The notes beneath the pieces are model-generated. The model searched no databases and had not been told where the DNA came from. It was given only the letters and a program-made list of their open reading frames with translations. From positions 1-64,000 of the forward strand of contig CANQMO010000005.1 in the NCBI GenBank assembly GCA_947624985.1: DNA of 64,000 bases, given 5' to 3'. The position numbers and the translations under genes were made by a program. Shown piece after piece: positions 6,765 through 13,528 of this stretch; positions within the stretch are counted from its first letter, which is position 1; each line of letters starts with the position of its first letter. Source of the DNA: an uncultured Oscillospiraceae bacterium (GTDB lineage Bacteria; Bacillota; Clostridia; Oscillospirales; Oscillospiraceae).

Positions 6765-6840
6765 TGGTCGGAGTGAGGTGACTTGAACACCCGACCTCCT
6801 GGTCCCGAACCAGGCGCGCTACCAACTGCGCTACACCCCG
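6765..6840 (-). tRNA. tRNA-Pro (CGG)
   Basis: On the minus strand, acceptor arm CGGGGTG pairs with CACTCCG, followed by discriminator A and an encoded CCA (6765-6767). The anticodon loop TTCGGGA gives CGG. D-arm and T-arm (GGTTCAAGTC-type) are intact. Length is 76 nt. Confidence 0.95.
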
Positions 6841-6862
6841 ATACATTGCTCCCCCATTGGGG

Positions 6863-6959
6863 CCCCACGAGAACGCTGTTCTCGTGGGGAGAAGGAGGAA
6901 GTTTTTTGACCGATGGAGAGGACGCGCTTGCGCGGCCGCGACATCCTCAAAAAACTTCC
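6863..6959. repeat. Double inverted repeat between tRNA-Pro and tRNA-Gly
   Basis: Two structures lie in the 123-nt spacer. CCCCACGAGAAC (6863-6874) and GTTCTCGTGGGG (6878-6889) form a perfect 12-bp stem with a 3-nt loop. GGAAGTTTTTTGA (6897-6909) and TCAAAAAACTTCC (6947-6959) form a perfect 13-bp stem around a GC-rich centre and could terminate in both directions. A terminator inside a tRNA pair is unusual. The first hairpin plus AGAAGGAGG resembles the element at 15014-15056. Confidence 0.6.
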
Positions 6960-6963
6960 GACG

Positions 6964-7037
6964 TGGAGCAGGTGAAGGGAATCGAACCCTCGTATTCAGC
7001 TTGGGAAGCTGATGTTCTGCCATTGAACTACACCTGC
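6964..7037 (-). tRNA. tRNA-Gly (CCC)
   Basis: On the minus strand, acceptor GCAGGTG pairs with CACCTGC, followed by T and an encoded CCA (6964-6966). The anticodon loop TTCCCAA gives CCC. The T-arm GGTTCGATTCC is intact. Length is 74 nt. It would be transcribed before tRNA-Pro. Confidence 0.95.
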
Positions 7038-7122
7038 AAGGCTCTAAGATTATAGCACCCGTCCGGACATATTGCAAGCATAAAATTCTCCGCCGCTCAT
7101 AGCTTGTACGGGAGGGGTTCGC

Positions 7123-7299
7123 ATGACATTTCACCGGCTCATGATCGCGGCGGCGCTGTTTCTGGCGGCGGTCTGCCTGCGGATATATCTGCCGGAGGCG
7201 GCGCAGGCGGCGCTGCCTGCCGTGCAGGAGTTGATCGACGAGGACAGCTTCGCGGTGCCGCTGCCGCGGGAGGCGCTGGATTGGCTGGACTGGCGCTGA
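7123..7299 (+). CDS. Small membrane or secreted protein upstream of M50 protease
   Basis: 58 aa from ATG 7123, with GGGAGGGG 8 nt upstream. A hydrophobic N-terminal helix (LMIAAALFLAAVCLRIYL) is followed by a short extracytoplasmic tail ending LPREALDWLDW. It overlaps the next gene by 19 nt. The place just before a SpoIVFB-like protease recalls the SpoIVFA-SpoIVFB pair, but this protein is much shorter than SpoIVFA and has no LytM domain. It may be a reduced partner. Confidence 0.55.
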   Translation: MTFHRLMIAAALFLAAVCLRIYLPEAAQAALPAVQELIDEDSFAVPLPREALDWLDWR

Positions 7300-7841
7300 C
7301 GGTAAGCCCGGGGTTCGTGCTGCTGGCGGCCTGCCTGTACTTTGTGGGCGGCGCCGGCGCGCTGGCGGCCTTCGGAGCGGCGGCGCTGGTCCATGAGCTG
7401 GGACATCTCACGGCGATGTTTTTGGTCGGGGCCTCGGTACGCGGCATACGGATCACGGCCTGCGGGCCGGTGATCGACTACGGCGGCGTGTCCAGCCGCC
7501 GGGAGGAGATGGGCATTCTGGCTGCCGGCCCGCTGGCCGGCATTTTTTTCGCGGTTCTGTGCTTTATCACGGACATACCGTTCCTCTGCTACACCGGGGC
7601 CATCGCGCTGCTGGCGGCCATGTTCAATCTGCTGCCGGTGCTGCCCATGGACGGGGGACGGCTGGCCCAGTATACGCTGGAGACGGTCATGCCCCGGCGG
7701 GCGGCGGCGGTCATCCTGCGGATAACGGGCACGCTCTGCGCCCTGGGCGTACTGGCCACGGGGATATATATCCGCTCCGTCGCGGCGGCGGCGATCGGGC
7801 TCTGGATGGGGGCGCTGGCCAATTTCCCGGAGTTGCGGTAG
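7281..7841 (+). CDS. Site-2 protease, M50 family (SpoIVFB-like)
   Basis: 186 aa from TTG 7281, with GGGAGG at 7268-7273; the longer ORF from 7104 overlaps the small upstream gene in another frame. It is an integral membrane zinc protease: HELGH (His38, Glu39, His42) lies in the second hydrophobic helix, and the third ligand motif is PMDGGR with Asp124. A CxPxxDYGG-type strand and ILAAGPLAGI complete the M50 core. It most resembles the SpoIVFB branch, which activates pro-sigma-K in the mother cell, but it lacks a CBS domain and could have another substrate. Confidence 0.8.
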   Translation: MAGLALTVSPGFVLLAACLYFVGGAGALAAFGAAALVHELGHLTAMFLVGASVRGIRITACGPVIDYGGVSSRREEMGILAAGPLAGIFFAVLCFITDIPFLCYTGAIALLAAMFNLLPVLPMDGGRLAQYTLETVMPRRAAAVILRITGTLCALGVLATGIYIRSVAAAAIGLWMGALANFPELR

Positions 7842-7881
7842 GTGTTCGGCCTTTTTTTGCGCCGGACCGCCTACCGTCCGC

Positions 7882-7910
7882 TTGCGCCGGACCGCAAGTC
7901 ATGATACAAT
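7882..7910 (+). promoter_or_regulatory. Sigma-A promoter for the radical SAM operon
   Basis: TTGCGC (7882-7887), 17-bp spacer, TACAAT (7905-7910). The start ATG at 7918 is only 7 nt beyond the -10, so transcription would begin at or next to the start codon, giving a nearly leaderless mRNA. A direct repeat GCGCCGGACCGC (7859-7870, 7885-7896) overlaps the -35. Confidence 0.6.
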
Positions 7911-7917
7911 ACCGCCT

Positions 7918-9762
7918 ATGGAAATAAACGAGAAGATCGACGCCCTGCTCCGGCAGGTACAGCGTCCCGCCCGGTATGTGGGCGGCGAGTATAACCAGGT
8001 GGTGAAGGACAAGGCGGACGTGGACGTGCGCGTGGCGTTCTGCTTTCCCGACACCTATGAGATCGGCATGTCCAATCTGGGGATGAAGATCCTCTACGGC
8101 GTGATGAACGACATGCCCGGCGTCTGGTGCGAGCGGGCGTTCGCCCCCTGGGGGGATATGGCCCTGGCCATGCGCCGGGAGGGGATACCGCTGTGGGCGC
8201 TGGAGAGCGGCGACCCGCTCAGCGACTTTGACGTGATCGCCGTGTCCATCGGCTATGAGATGGCCTATACCACCGTGCTGGACATGCTGGATATGGGCGG
8301 CATCCCCCTGCGGGCCGCGGACCGGCCGGGACTGAAGCCTCTGGTGATGGCCGGCGGCGGGTGCATGTGCAACATCGAGCCCATGGCGGCGTTTTTCGAC
8401 CTGTGCTTTCTGGGCGAGGGCGAGGACATGGACCGGGAGGTGCTGGAACTCTATCAGAAGGCCAAGACCGAGGGCTGGGACAAGCCCCGGTTCCTCCGGG
8501 CGGCGGCCCAGATACAGGGCGTATACGTCCCCAGCCTTTACGACGTGTCCTATAACGCCGACGGCACCGTGGCGTCCGTCACGGCGAAGGACGGCGCGCC
8601 CGAGAAGGTCCGCAAGCGCATAGTGGAGGACTTTGACGGCTGTTACTATCCCACAAAGCCGGTGGTGCCCTCCACGGAGGTGGTCCACGACCGGGTGAGC
8701 CTGGAGGTGTTCCGGGGGTGTATCCGGGGCTGCCGGTTCTGTCAGGCGGGCCACACCAACCGCCCCGTCCGCTCCCGGAGTGCGCAGACGCTTCTGCGTC
8801 TGGGGCGCGAGACGCTGGAGAACACCGGCTATCAGGAGCTGAACCTGTCCAGCCTCAGCACCAGCGATTACCGGGACCTGGGTCCCCTGTGCGACGGGCT
8901 TCTGGACTACTGCCGTCCCCGGGGCGTCAGCCTGAGTCTGCCGTCTCTGCGGGCGGACAACTTCTCCATGGACATCATGCAGCGGGTCCAGCAGGTGCGC
9001 AAGAGCGGGCTCACCTTCGCGCCGGAGGCCGGGACCCAGCGGCTGCGGGACGTGATAAACAAGAACGTCTCGGAGGAGGACCTGCTCAATTCCTGCCGTA
9101 TCGCCTTCGAGGGCGGGTGGAACAACGTGAAGCTCTATTTCATGCTGGGCCTACCCACGGAGACGGACGAGGACGTGCTTGGCATCGCGGAGCTCGCCAA
9201 AAAGGTGTTCTGGACCTGGAAGCAGCACGCGGCTAACAAGAGCCGGGGCGTGCGTATCACGGTGAGCACCTCGGAATTCATCCCCAAGCCCCACACGCCC
9301 TTCCAGTGGGAGGCCCAGGTGAGCCGGGAGGAGTATATGCGCCGGGTGTCCCTTCTGACGGACGCGCTGGCCAGGGCCAAGAGCGTCACCTATAACTGGC
9401 ACGACGCGCAAATGAGCCTGGTGGAGGCGGCGCTGGCCAGGGGAGACCGCCGGGTGGGAGATGTGATCGAGCGGGTCTGGCGGGCCGGGGGCCGGCTGGA
9501 GAGCTGGAGTGAGTACTTTGACCTGGACCGCTGGCTGGAGGCCTTTCCCGCCTGCGGGCTGGACATCGATTTTTACGCCACCCGGGAGCGCCCTGTGGAG
9601 GAATTGCAGCCCTGGGAACACATGGACTGCGCCGTGAGCCGCCGCCATCTGGAGCGGGAGCGGCGCCGGGCCTACGAGGGCGTGCTCACGCCGGACTGCC
9701 GGGCGGGCTGCGCCGGGTGCGGCGCGGCAAGCCTTCTGAAGGAGGGCGTGTGCCGTGGATAA
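7918..9762 (+). CDS. B12-binding-domain radical SAM protein (TIGR03960 type)
   Basis: 614 aa. The N-terminal ~200 residues are a cobalamin-binding-like Rossmann region (AFCFPDTYEIGMSNLGMKIL, VMAGGGCMCN). The radical SAM core starts near residue 265 with the cluster motif CIRGCRFC (CxxxCxxC). This family is always paired with a DUF2344 partner, which follows here with an 8-nt overlap. The reaction is not established. It may modify RNA or a cofactor, since related proteins sit near ribosomal genes. Start ATG 7918 is chosen because the promoter leaves no room upstream. Confidence 0.88.
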   Translation: MEINEKIDALLRQVQRPARYVGGEYNQVVKDKADVDVRVAFCFPDTYEIGMSNLGMKILYGVMNDMPGVWCERAFAPWGDMALAMRREGIPLWALESGDPLSDFDVIAVSIGYEMAYTTVLDMLDMGGIPLRAADRPGLKPLVMAGGGCMCNIEPMAAFFDLCFLGEGEDMDREVLELYQKAKTEGWDKPRFLRAAAQIQGVYVPSLYDVSYNADGTVASVTAKDGAPEKVRKRIVEDFDGCYYPTKPVVPSTEVVHDRVSLEVFRGCIRGCRFCQAGHTNRPVRSRSAQTLLRLGRETLENTGYQELNLSSLSTSDYRDLGPLCDGLLDYCRPRGVSLSLPSLRADNFSMDIMQRVQQVRKSGLTFAPEAGTQRLRDVINKNVSEEDLLNSCRIAFEGGWNNVKLYFMLGLPTETDEDVLGIAELAKKVFWTWKQHAANKSRGVRITVSTSEFIPKPHTPFQWEAQVSREEYMRRVSLLTDALARAKSVTYNWHDAQMSLVEAALARGDRRVGDVIERVWRAGGRLESWSEYFDLDRWLEAFPACGLDIDFYATRERPVEELQPWEHMDCAVSRRHLERERRRAYEGVLTPDCRAGCAGCGAASLLKEGVCRG

Positions 9763-10387
9763 GCTGCGACTGAGATTTTCAAAGACCGGGCGGGCGGTGT
9801 ATATCTCCCACCTGGACCTGATGCGGACCATGCAGCGGGCATTTGCCCGGGCGGGCGTGGCCCTGCGATACAGCGAGGGCTTCAACCCCCACGCGAAGAT
9901 ATCCATCATCCTGCCCCTTGGCGTGGGCACGGCCAGCCTCTGCGAATACATGGACTTCGCCCTGGCGGAGGACCGGGACCCGGGGTCGCTGCCGGAGGTC
10001 CTCGATCCCTATCTGCCCGAGGGGATCAGGGCTCTGGAGGCGTATGAGGCCCCCTGCAAAGGGTCGGAGCTCCGCTGGCTGCGGCTGGAAGGGGTCATGC
10101 GGGCGGGACGGGACGCGGCCTTTTACACGGACTTTTTCACCCGGCCGTCCATCCCGGTGGAGCACCGGGCCAAACGGGGCGTGCGCACCGACGACATCGC
10201 CCCGGCCATTCAGGCGGTACAGTTCGACGATATCCCGGACGGGGTGGCCGCGAAGCTCATCCTCCACGCCCAGGAGCCCACCGTGAGCCCGGAGCTGATG
10301 ATGGCCGCTCTGGGGCCGGACGCGCCGGCCTATTTCCGCTTCACCCGTCTGGAGGCGTTCAAAGAGGATATGACGCCCTTCCGGTGA
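9755..10387 (+). CDS. Radical SAM-associated DUF2344 protein (TIGR03936 type)
   Basis: 210 aa from GTG 9755, with GGAGGG upstream, overlapping the radical SAM gene by 8 nt. The start KLRLRFSKTGRAVYISHLDL and the segment LRYSEGFNPHAKISI are hallmarks of the TIGR03936/DUF2344 family. In some Clostridia it is fused to the radical SAM protein or to ribonuclease G. It probably positions the substrate for its partner. Its function is not known. Confidence 0.88.
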   Translation: MDKLRLRFSKTGRAVYISHLDLMRTMQRAFARAGVALRYSEGFNPHAKISIILPLGVGTASLCEYMDFALAEDRDPGSLPEVLDPYLPEGIRALEAYEAPCKGSELRWLRLEGVMRAGRDAAFYTDFFTRPSIPVEHRAKRGVRTDDIAPAIQAVQFDDIPDGVAAKLILHAQEPTVSPELMMAALGPDAPAYFRFTRLEAFKEDMTPFR

Positions 10388-10411
10388 CGGCGGAAAATTT
10401 TGCAAAAATGC

Positions 10412-10440
10412 TTGCATAATCGGAAAAACTATGATATGAT
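10412..10440 (+). promoter_or_regulatory. Sigma-A promoter for rplS
   Basis: TTGCAT (10412-10417), exactly 17 bp, TATGAT (10435-10440). Transcription would start near 10447, about 85 nt before the rplS ATG. Confidence 0.75.
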
Positions 10441-10446
10441 ACCCGA

Positions 10447-10531
10447 GCATGTTAATGCGTCTAATAAGGCGGTCCGCTGCCGGATGAGAGGGATTCCCGG
10501 TAAGAACGTCTGTCAAAGGAAGGTTATTGCC
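10447..10531 (+). promoter_or_regulatory. rplS 5' leader, possible L19 autoregulatory leader
   Basis: An 85-nt leader precedes rplS. It contains GGCGGTCC/GGATG-type pairings and CCGG..CCGG complementarity around 10470-10505. Firmicutes L19 mRNAs carry a ribosomal-protein leader (the L19 leader family) through which L19 represses itself. The location fits, but I cannot confirm the consensus by eye. Confidence 0.35.
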
Positions 10532-10873
10532 ATGGATCTCATCAATACGCTGACCCAGCAGTACATGAAGCCGGAGCTGCCGGAGATGAACGTGGGCGAC
10601 ACGGTCCGCGTCACCGTCCGGATCAAGGAGGGCAACCGGGAGCGCAACCAGGCGTTCGAGGGCACCCTGATCGCCAAAAAGCACGGCGGTATCAACGAGA
10701 CCATCACCGTACGCCGTATCTCCTACGGCGTGGGCTGCGAGAAGGTCTTCCCGGTCCATTCGCCCACCATCGTGAGCGTGGACACCGTCCGCAAGGGCAA
10801 GGTCCGGCGGGCGAAGCTGTATTACCTGCGCGACCGCGTGGGCAAGGCCGCCAAGGTCCGGGAGAAGCTGTAA
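10532..10873 (+). CDS. rplS: 50S ribosomal protein L19
   Basis: 113 aa from ATG 10532, with AAAGGAAGG upstream; an in-frame ORF to 10400 is only the leader read through. The sequence [20 protein letters not shown] and [12 protein letters not shown] match L19, which sits at the 30S-50S interface. The C-terminal [18 protein letters not shown] is the usual signature. It is transcribed alone from its own promoter and ended by a strong terminator, not in the usual rimM-trmD-rplS operon. Confidence 0.97.
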   Translation: MDLINTLTQQYMKPELPEMNVGDTVRVTVRIKEGNRERNQAFEGTLIAKKHGGINETITVRRISYGVGCEKVFPVHSPTIVSVDTVRKGKVRRAKLYYLRDRVGKAAKVREKL

Positions 10874-10882
10874 AGCGTGCGC

Positions 10883-10926
10883 AAACGCAACAAAAAAGAG
10901 GCGAAAGCCTCTTTTTTGTTGCGTTT
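10883..10926. terminator. Strong terminator after rplS
   Basis: AAACGCAACAAAAAAGAGGC and its exact complement form a 20-bp stem around a GAAA tetraloop, with A and T runs inside the stem so that it can work in both directions. Confidence 0.92.
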
Positions 10927-10948
10927 AGGGGCAAAACTGTTGTATAAT
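10919..10948 (+). promoter_or_regulatory. Promoter for signal peptidase operon
   Basis: TTGCGT (10919-10924), 18 bp, TATAAT (10943-10948). The -35 lies inside the 3' arm of the rplS terminator. It would drive lepB-rbgA-rnhB-yraN-thrC. Confidence 0.6.
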
Positions 10949-11035
10949 AAGTTGTTTGGAGAACAGGAAAATATTTCATGGGCGCCGGCGATCCCCGGCG
11001 CCGAAGGATACACGCGAGCAAGGAGGCAAACGTAA

Positions 11036-11740
11036 ATGCCGAGAAAGGGAAGACATACCGCGCAGACGGTGGCCATGGAGGGCCCCGTGGAGGAGCCTGT
11101 CCGGGCGGAGCAGGCCGAGGAGGACGAACAGCCTGAAAATCCCTATAAGGACGCCTACGAGTGGATACACTGCATCATCGTCGCGATCATCGCCTGCGTG
11201 CTGGTGTTCGTGCTGCTGGCCCGGGTCATCACTGTCCGGGGGGAGTCCATGCTGCCCACGCTGGAGGAGAATGACCGGATCGTCATCACCCGTCTGGCGG
11301 GGGATTATGAATATGGCGACATCGTGGTGCTGAAAAAAGATGAGTTCCGCAACGAGCCCATCGTCAAGCGGGTCATCGGCACCGCCGGTCAGACCGTGGA
11401 GATCGACTTCACCGAGGGCGTGGTGTCCGTAGACGGCCAGAGGCTGAACGAGCCCTATGTCCGGGAAAAGACCTATGACCGCTATCACATCATGGACCCG
11501 GAGTACTACGAGGTATACGGCATCGACCCCAAGGAGGACGTAGGAGAGGACTGGGTGCGCGTCACCGTGCCGGAGGGGTGCATATTCGTCATGGGCGACA
11601 ACCGCAACAACTCCAGCGACAGCCGTGTGTCCACCATTAACTTCGTGGACCTGCGGGACGTGATGGGAAAGGCGGTGTTCCGCCTCTATCCGTTCCATAA
11701 ACTGGGCGCCCTTTACGGCGCGGGAAGCGGCAATGGCTGA
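11036..11740 (+). CDS. lepB: Signal peptidase I
   Basis: 234 aa. A charged 44-residue cytoplasmic head is followed by one membrane helix (~45-63) and the S26 catalytic domain outside. Catalytic Ser71 is in RGESMLPTL and Lys111 in EPIVKRVIG. GDNRNNSSDSR is the conserved box E. It removes signal peptides from exported proteins; the SPase I-type binding proteins in this window would be substrates. AGGAGG lies 11 nt before the ATG. It overlaps rbgA by 8 nt. Confidence 0.95.
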   Translation: MPRKGRHTAQTVAMEGPVEEPVRAEQAEEDEQPENPYKDAYEWIHCIIVAIIACVLVFVLLARVITVRGESMLPTLEENDRIVITRLAGDYEYGDIVVLKKDEFRNEPIVKRVIGTAGQTVEIDFTEGVVSVDGQRLNEPYVREKTYDRYHIMDPEYYEVYGIDPKEDVGEDWVRVTVPEGCIFVMGDNRNNSSDSRVSTINFVDLRDVMGKAVFRLYPFHKLGALYGAGSGNG

Positions 11741-12557
11741 CGTGCAGTGGTTCCCCGGCCACATGAAAAAGGCCGAGCGGATGATGACCGACAGTCTGAA
11801 GCTGGTGGACGCGGTGTGCGAGGTGGTGGACGCCCGTATCCCCGCCGCCAGCCGGAACCCGGATCTGGACCGGATCGTCGCCGGACGCAAGCCCCGGCTG
11901 CTCATCCTCAACCGGGCGGATCAGGCGGACCCCGGCGTGACGGCCCTCTGGCGGGCGTACTACAGGGAAAACGGCGTGCCCTTTTTAGAGTGCGACGCCA
12001 GATCCGGCCGGGGCGTGAAGGACCTGCCCCGGGCCCTGCGGGCGCTACGGGACAGGCAGGGGCCCATGCGGGCCATGGTGGCGGGCGTGCCCAACGTGGG
12101 CAAGTCCACCTTTATCAATAAGGTCAGCGGACGCAAGACCGCCGCAGCCTCCGACAGACCCGGCGTCACCCGGGGCAAGCAGTGGATCGCCGTGGACGCG
12201 CAGCTGGAGCTGCTGGATACCCCGGGTATCCTCTGGCCCCGGTTCGACGACCCGGTCACCGGCGACAGGCTTGCCTTCACCGGCGCGGTGAAGGCCGAGG
12301 TGCTGGACAGCGAGGACCTGGCGGCAAAGCTGCTCGTGACGCTGCGCGCGGATTACCCCGGGGCCCTGGCGGAGCGGTATAAGTTCGACCCGGACCCGGA
12401 CGCCCAGGGCTGGGAGCTATTGGAGACCTGCGCCAGGAAGCGCGGCTTTCTCATGGCGGGCGGGGCCGTAGATACAGAGCGGATGGCGGCGGTGCTGCTG
12501 GACGAATTTCGCGGCGGTAAGCTGGGGAGGATCAGTCTTGAAAGACCGCCCCGATAA
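11733..12557 (+). CDS. rbgA: Ribosome biogenesis GTPase RbgA (YlqF)
   Basis: 274 aa. The GTPase is circularly permuted, as in the YlqF/YawG family: the G4 motif NRAD (60-63) comes before the P-loop GVPNVGKST (118-126) and the G3 DTPG (162-165). The start VQWFPGHMKKAERMM is typical. RbgA helps late 50S subunit maturation. It overlaps lepB by 8 nt and rnhB by 20 nt, so the five genes are tightly packed. Confidence 0.95.
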   Translation: MADVQWFPGHMKKAERMMTDSLKLVDAVCEVVDARIPAASRNPDLDRIVAGRKPRLLILNRADQADPGVTALWRAYYRENGVPFLECDARSGRGVKDLPRALRALRDRQGPMRAMVAGVPNVGKSTFINKVSGRKTAAASDRPGVTRGKQWIAVDAQLELLDTPGILWPRFDDPVTGDRLAFTGAVKAEVLDSEDLAAKLLVTLRADYPGALAERYKFDPDPDAQGWELLETCARKRGFLMAGGAVDTERMAAVLLDEFRGGKLGRISLERPPR

Positions 12558-13170
12558 AATGGCCGTCGATCTGTGGCAGACGGAACGGGCCCTTCACCGG
12601 GAGGGGCTGGAGCTGGTGTGCGGCGTGGACGAGGCCGGACGGGGACCGCTGGCCGGGCCGGTGTGCGCCGCGGCGGTGATCCTGCCCGAGGACTGCTGTC
12701 TGCCGGGCCTCAACGACTCGAAAAAGCTGACGGAGAAAAGGCGGGAGGCGCTTTTCCCGCTCATCCGGGAGCGGGCGGTCGCCTGGGGTATCGCCTTCGC
12801 CACGGTGGAGGAGATCGAACGGCTGAACATCCTGGCCGCGTCGCTGCTGGCCATGGACCGGGCCATCGGACAGCTTTCGCCCGCTCCGGCCTTGGCCCTC
12901 GTTGACGGCAACACGGTCAGAGGCATATCCGTGCCCGCCCGCGGCGTGGTGGGCGGCGACGGGAAATGCGCCTGTATCGCGGCGGCGTCGGTCCTGGCCA
13001 AGGTGACCCGGGACCGGCTCATGGGGGAGCTGGCGCGGCAGTACCCCCAGTACGGTTTTGAAAGGCACAAGGGCTACGGCACGGCGGCTCACTACGCGGC
13101 CATCGAAAAGTACGGCCCCTCGCCGGTGCACCGGATGTCGTTTTTAAAGAAATTCTATGCCAAACGATAA
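12538..13170 (+). CDS. rnhB: Ribonuclease HII
   Basis: 210 aa from TTG 12538, with GGGGAGG 7 nt upstream; ATG 12559 is an alternative. The motif CGVDEAGRGPLAGPV carries catalytic Asp31 and Glu32, and LNDSKKLTEKRR and KGYGTAAH are standard RNase HII features. It cuts RNA in RNA-DNA hybrids and single ribonucleotides in DNA. The rbgA-rnhB order is common in Firmicutes. Confidence 0.95.
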   Translation: MKDRPDKMAVDLWQTERALHREGLELVCGVDEAGRGPLAGPVCAAAVILPEDCCLPGLNDSKKLTEKRREALFPLIRERAVAWGIAFATVEEIERLNILAASLLAMDRAIGQLSPAPALALVDGNTVRGISVPARGVVGGDGKCACIAAASVLAKVTRDRLMGELARQYPQYGFERHKGYGTAAHYAAIEKYGPSPVHRMSFLKKFYAKR

Positions 13171-13528
13171 GAGATCACTGGGCGCGTTCGGAGAGGACGC
13201 GGCCTGCCGGTATTTGAAGCGCCGGGGCTACCGTATCCTGGGGCGCAACTTCTCCTGCCGGTTCGGCGAGATCGACGTCATTGCCCGCCGGGGGCGGTAT
13301 GTGGCCTTTGTGGAGGTCAAGCTGCGGAAAAACGCCGACCATGGCGCGGCGGCGGAGTTCGTGACGGCGGCCAAGCAGCGGCGGGTGATCCTGACCGCGG
13401 AGCGGTGGCTCCAGCAAAACCCCACGGACCTGCAACCCCGATTCGACGTGATCGAAGTCTATGCCCCGGACGGTCTGGATACCAAAAGACCGGAGATACA
13501 CCACTTGGAGGATGCCTATTCGCTATGA
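13157..13528 (+). CDS. yraN: YraN/UPF0102 endonuclease-like protein
   Basis: 123 aa. GAFGEDAACRYLKRRGYRIL, then FGEIDVIARRG and FVEVKLRK, are the UPF0102 signature, with the restriction-endonuclease-fold D-ExK residues. It usually follows rnhB, as here, with a 14-nt overlap. Cellular role is unclear; a DNA or RNA nuclease function is likely from the fold. Confidence 0.93.
   Translation: MPNDKRSLGAFGEDAACRYLKRRGYRILGRNFSCRFGEIDVIARRGRYVAFVEVKLRKNADHGAAAEFVTAAKQRRVILTAERWLQQNPTDLQPRFDVIEVYAPDGLDTKRPEIHHLEDAYSL

Noticed and set aside
6783-7055. ORFs running across the tRNA-Pro and tRNA-Gly genes on both strands
   Set aside because: They translate tRNA sequence and terminator hairpins, so they are not genes.
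7104-7280. N-terminal extension of the M50 protease
   Set aside because: The segment is Gly/Ala/Arg-rich shadow sequence. The same DNA encodes a small protein in another frame with a good ribosome site, and TTG 7281 has its own GGGAGG.
10400-10531. Extended N-terminus of ribosomal protein L19
   Set aside because: The region holds the promoter and leader; L19 proteins begin with the MDLI-type start found at 10532.
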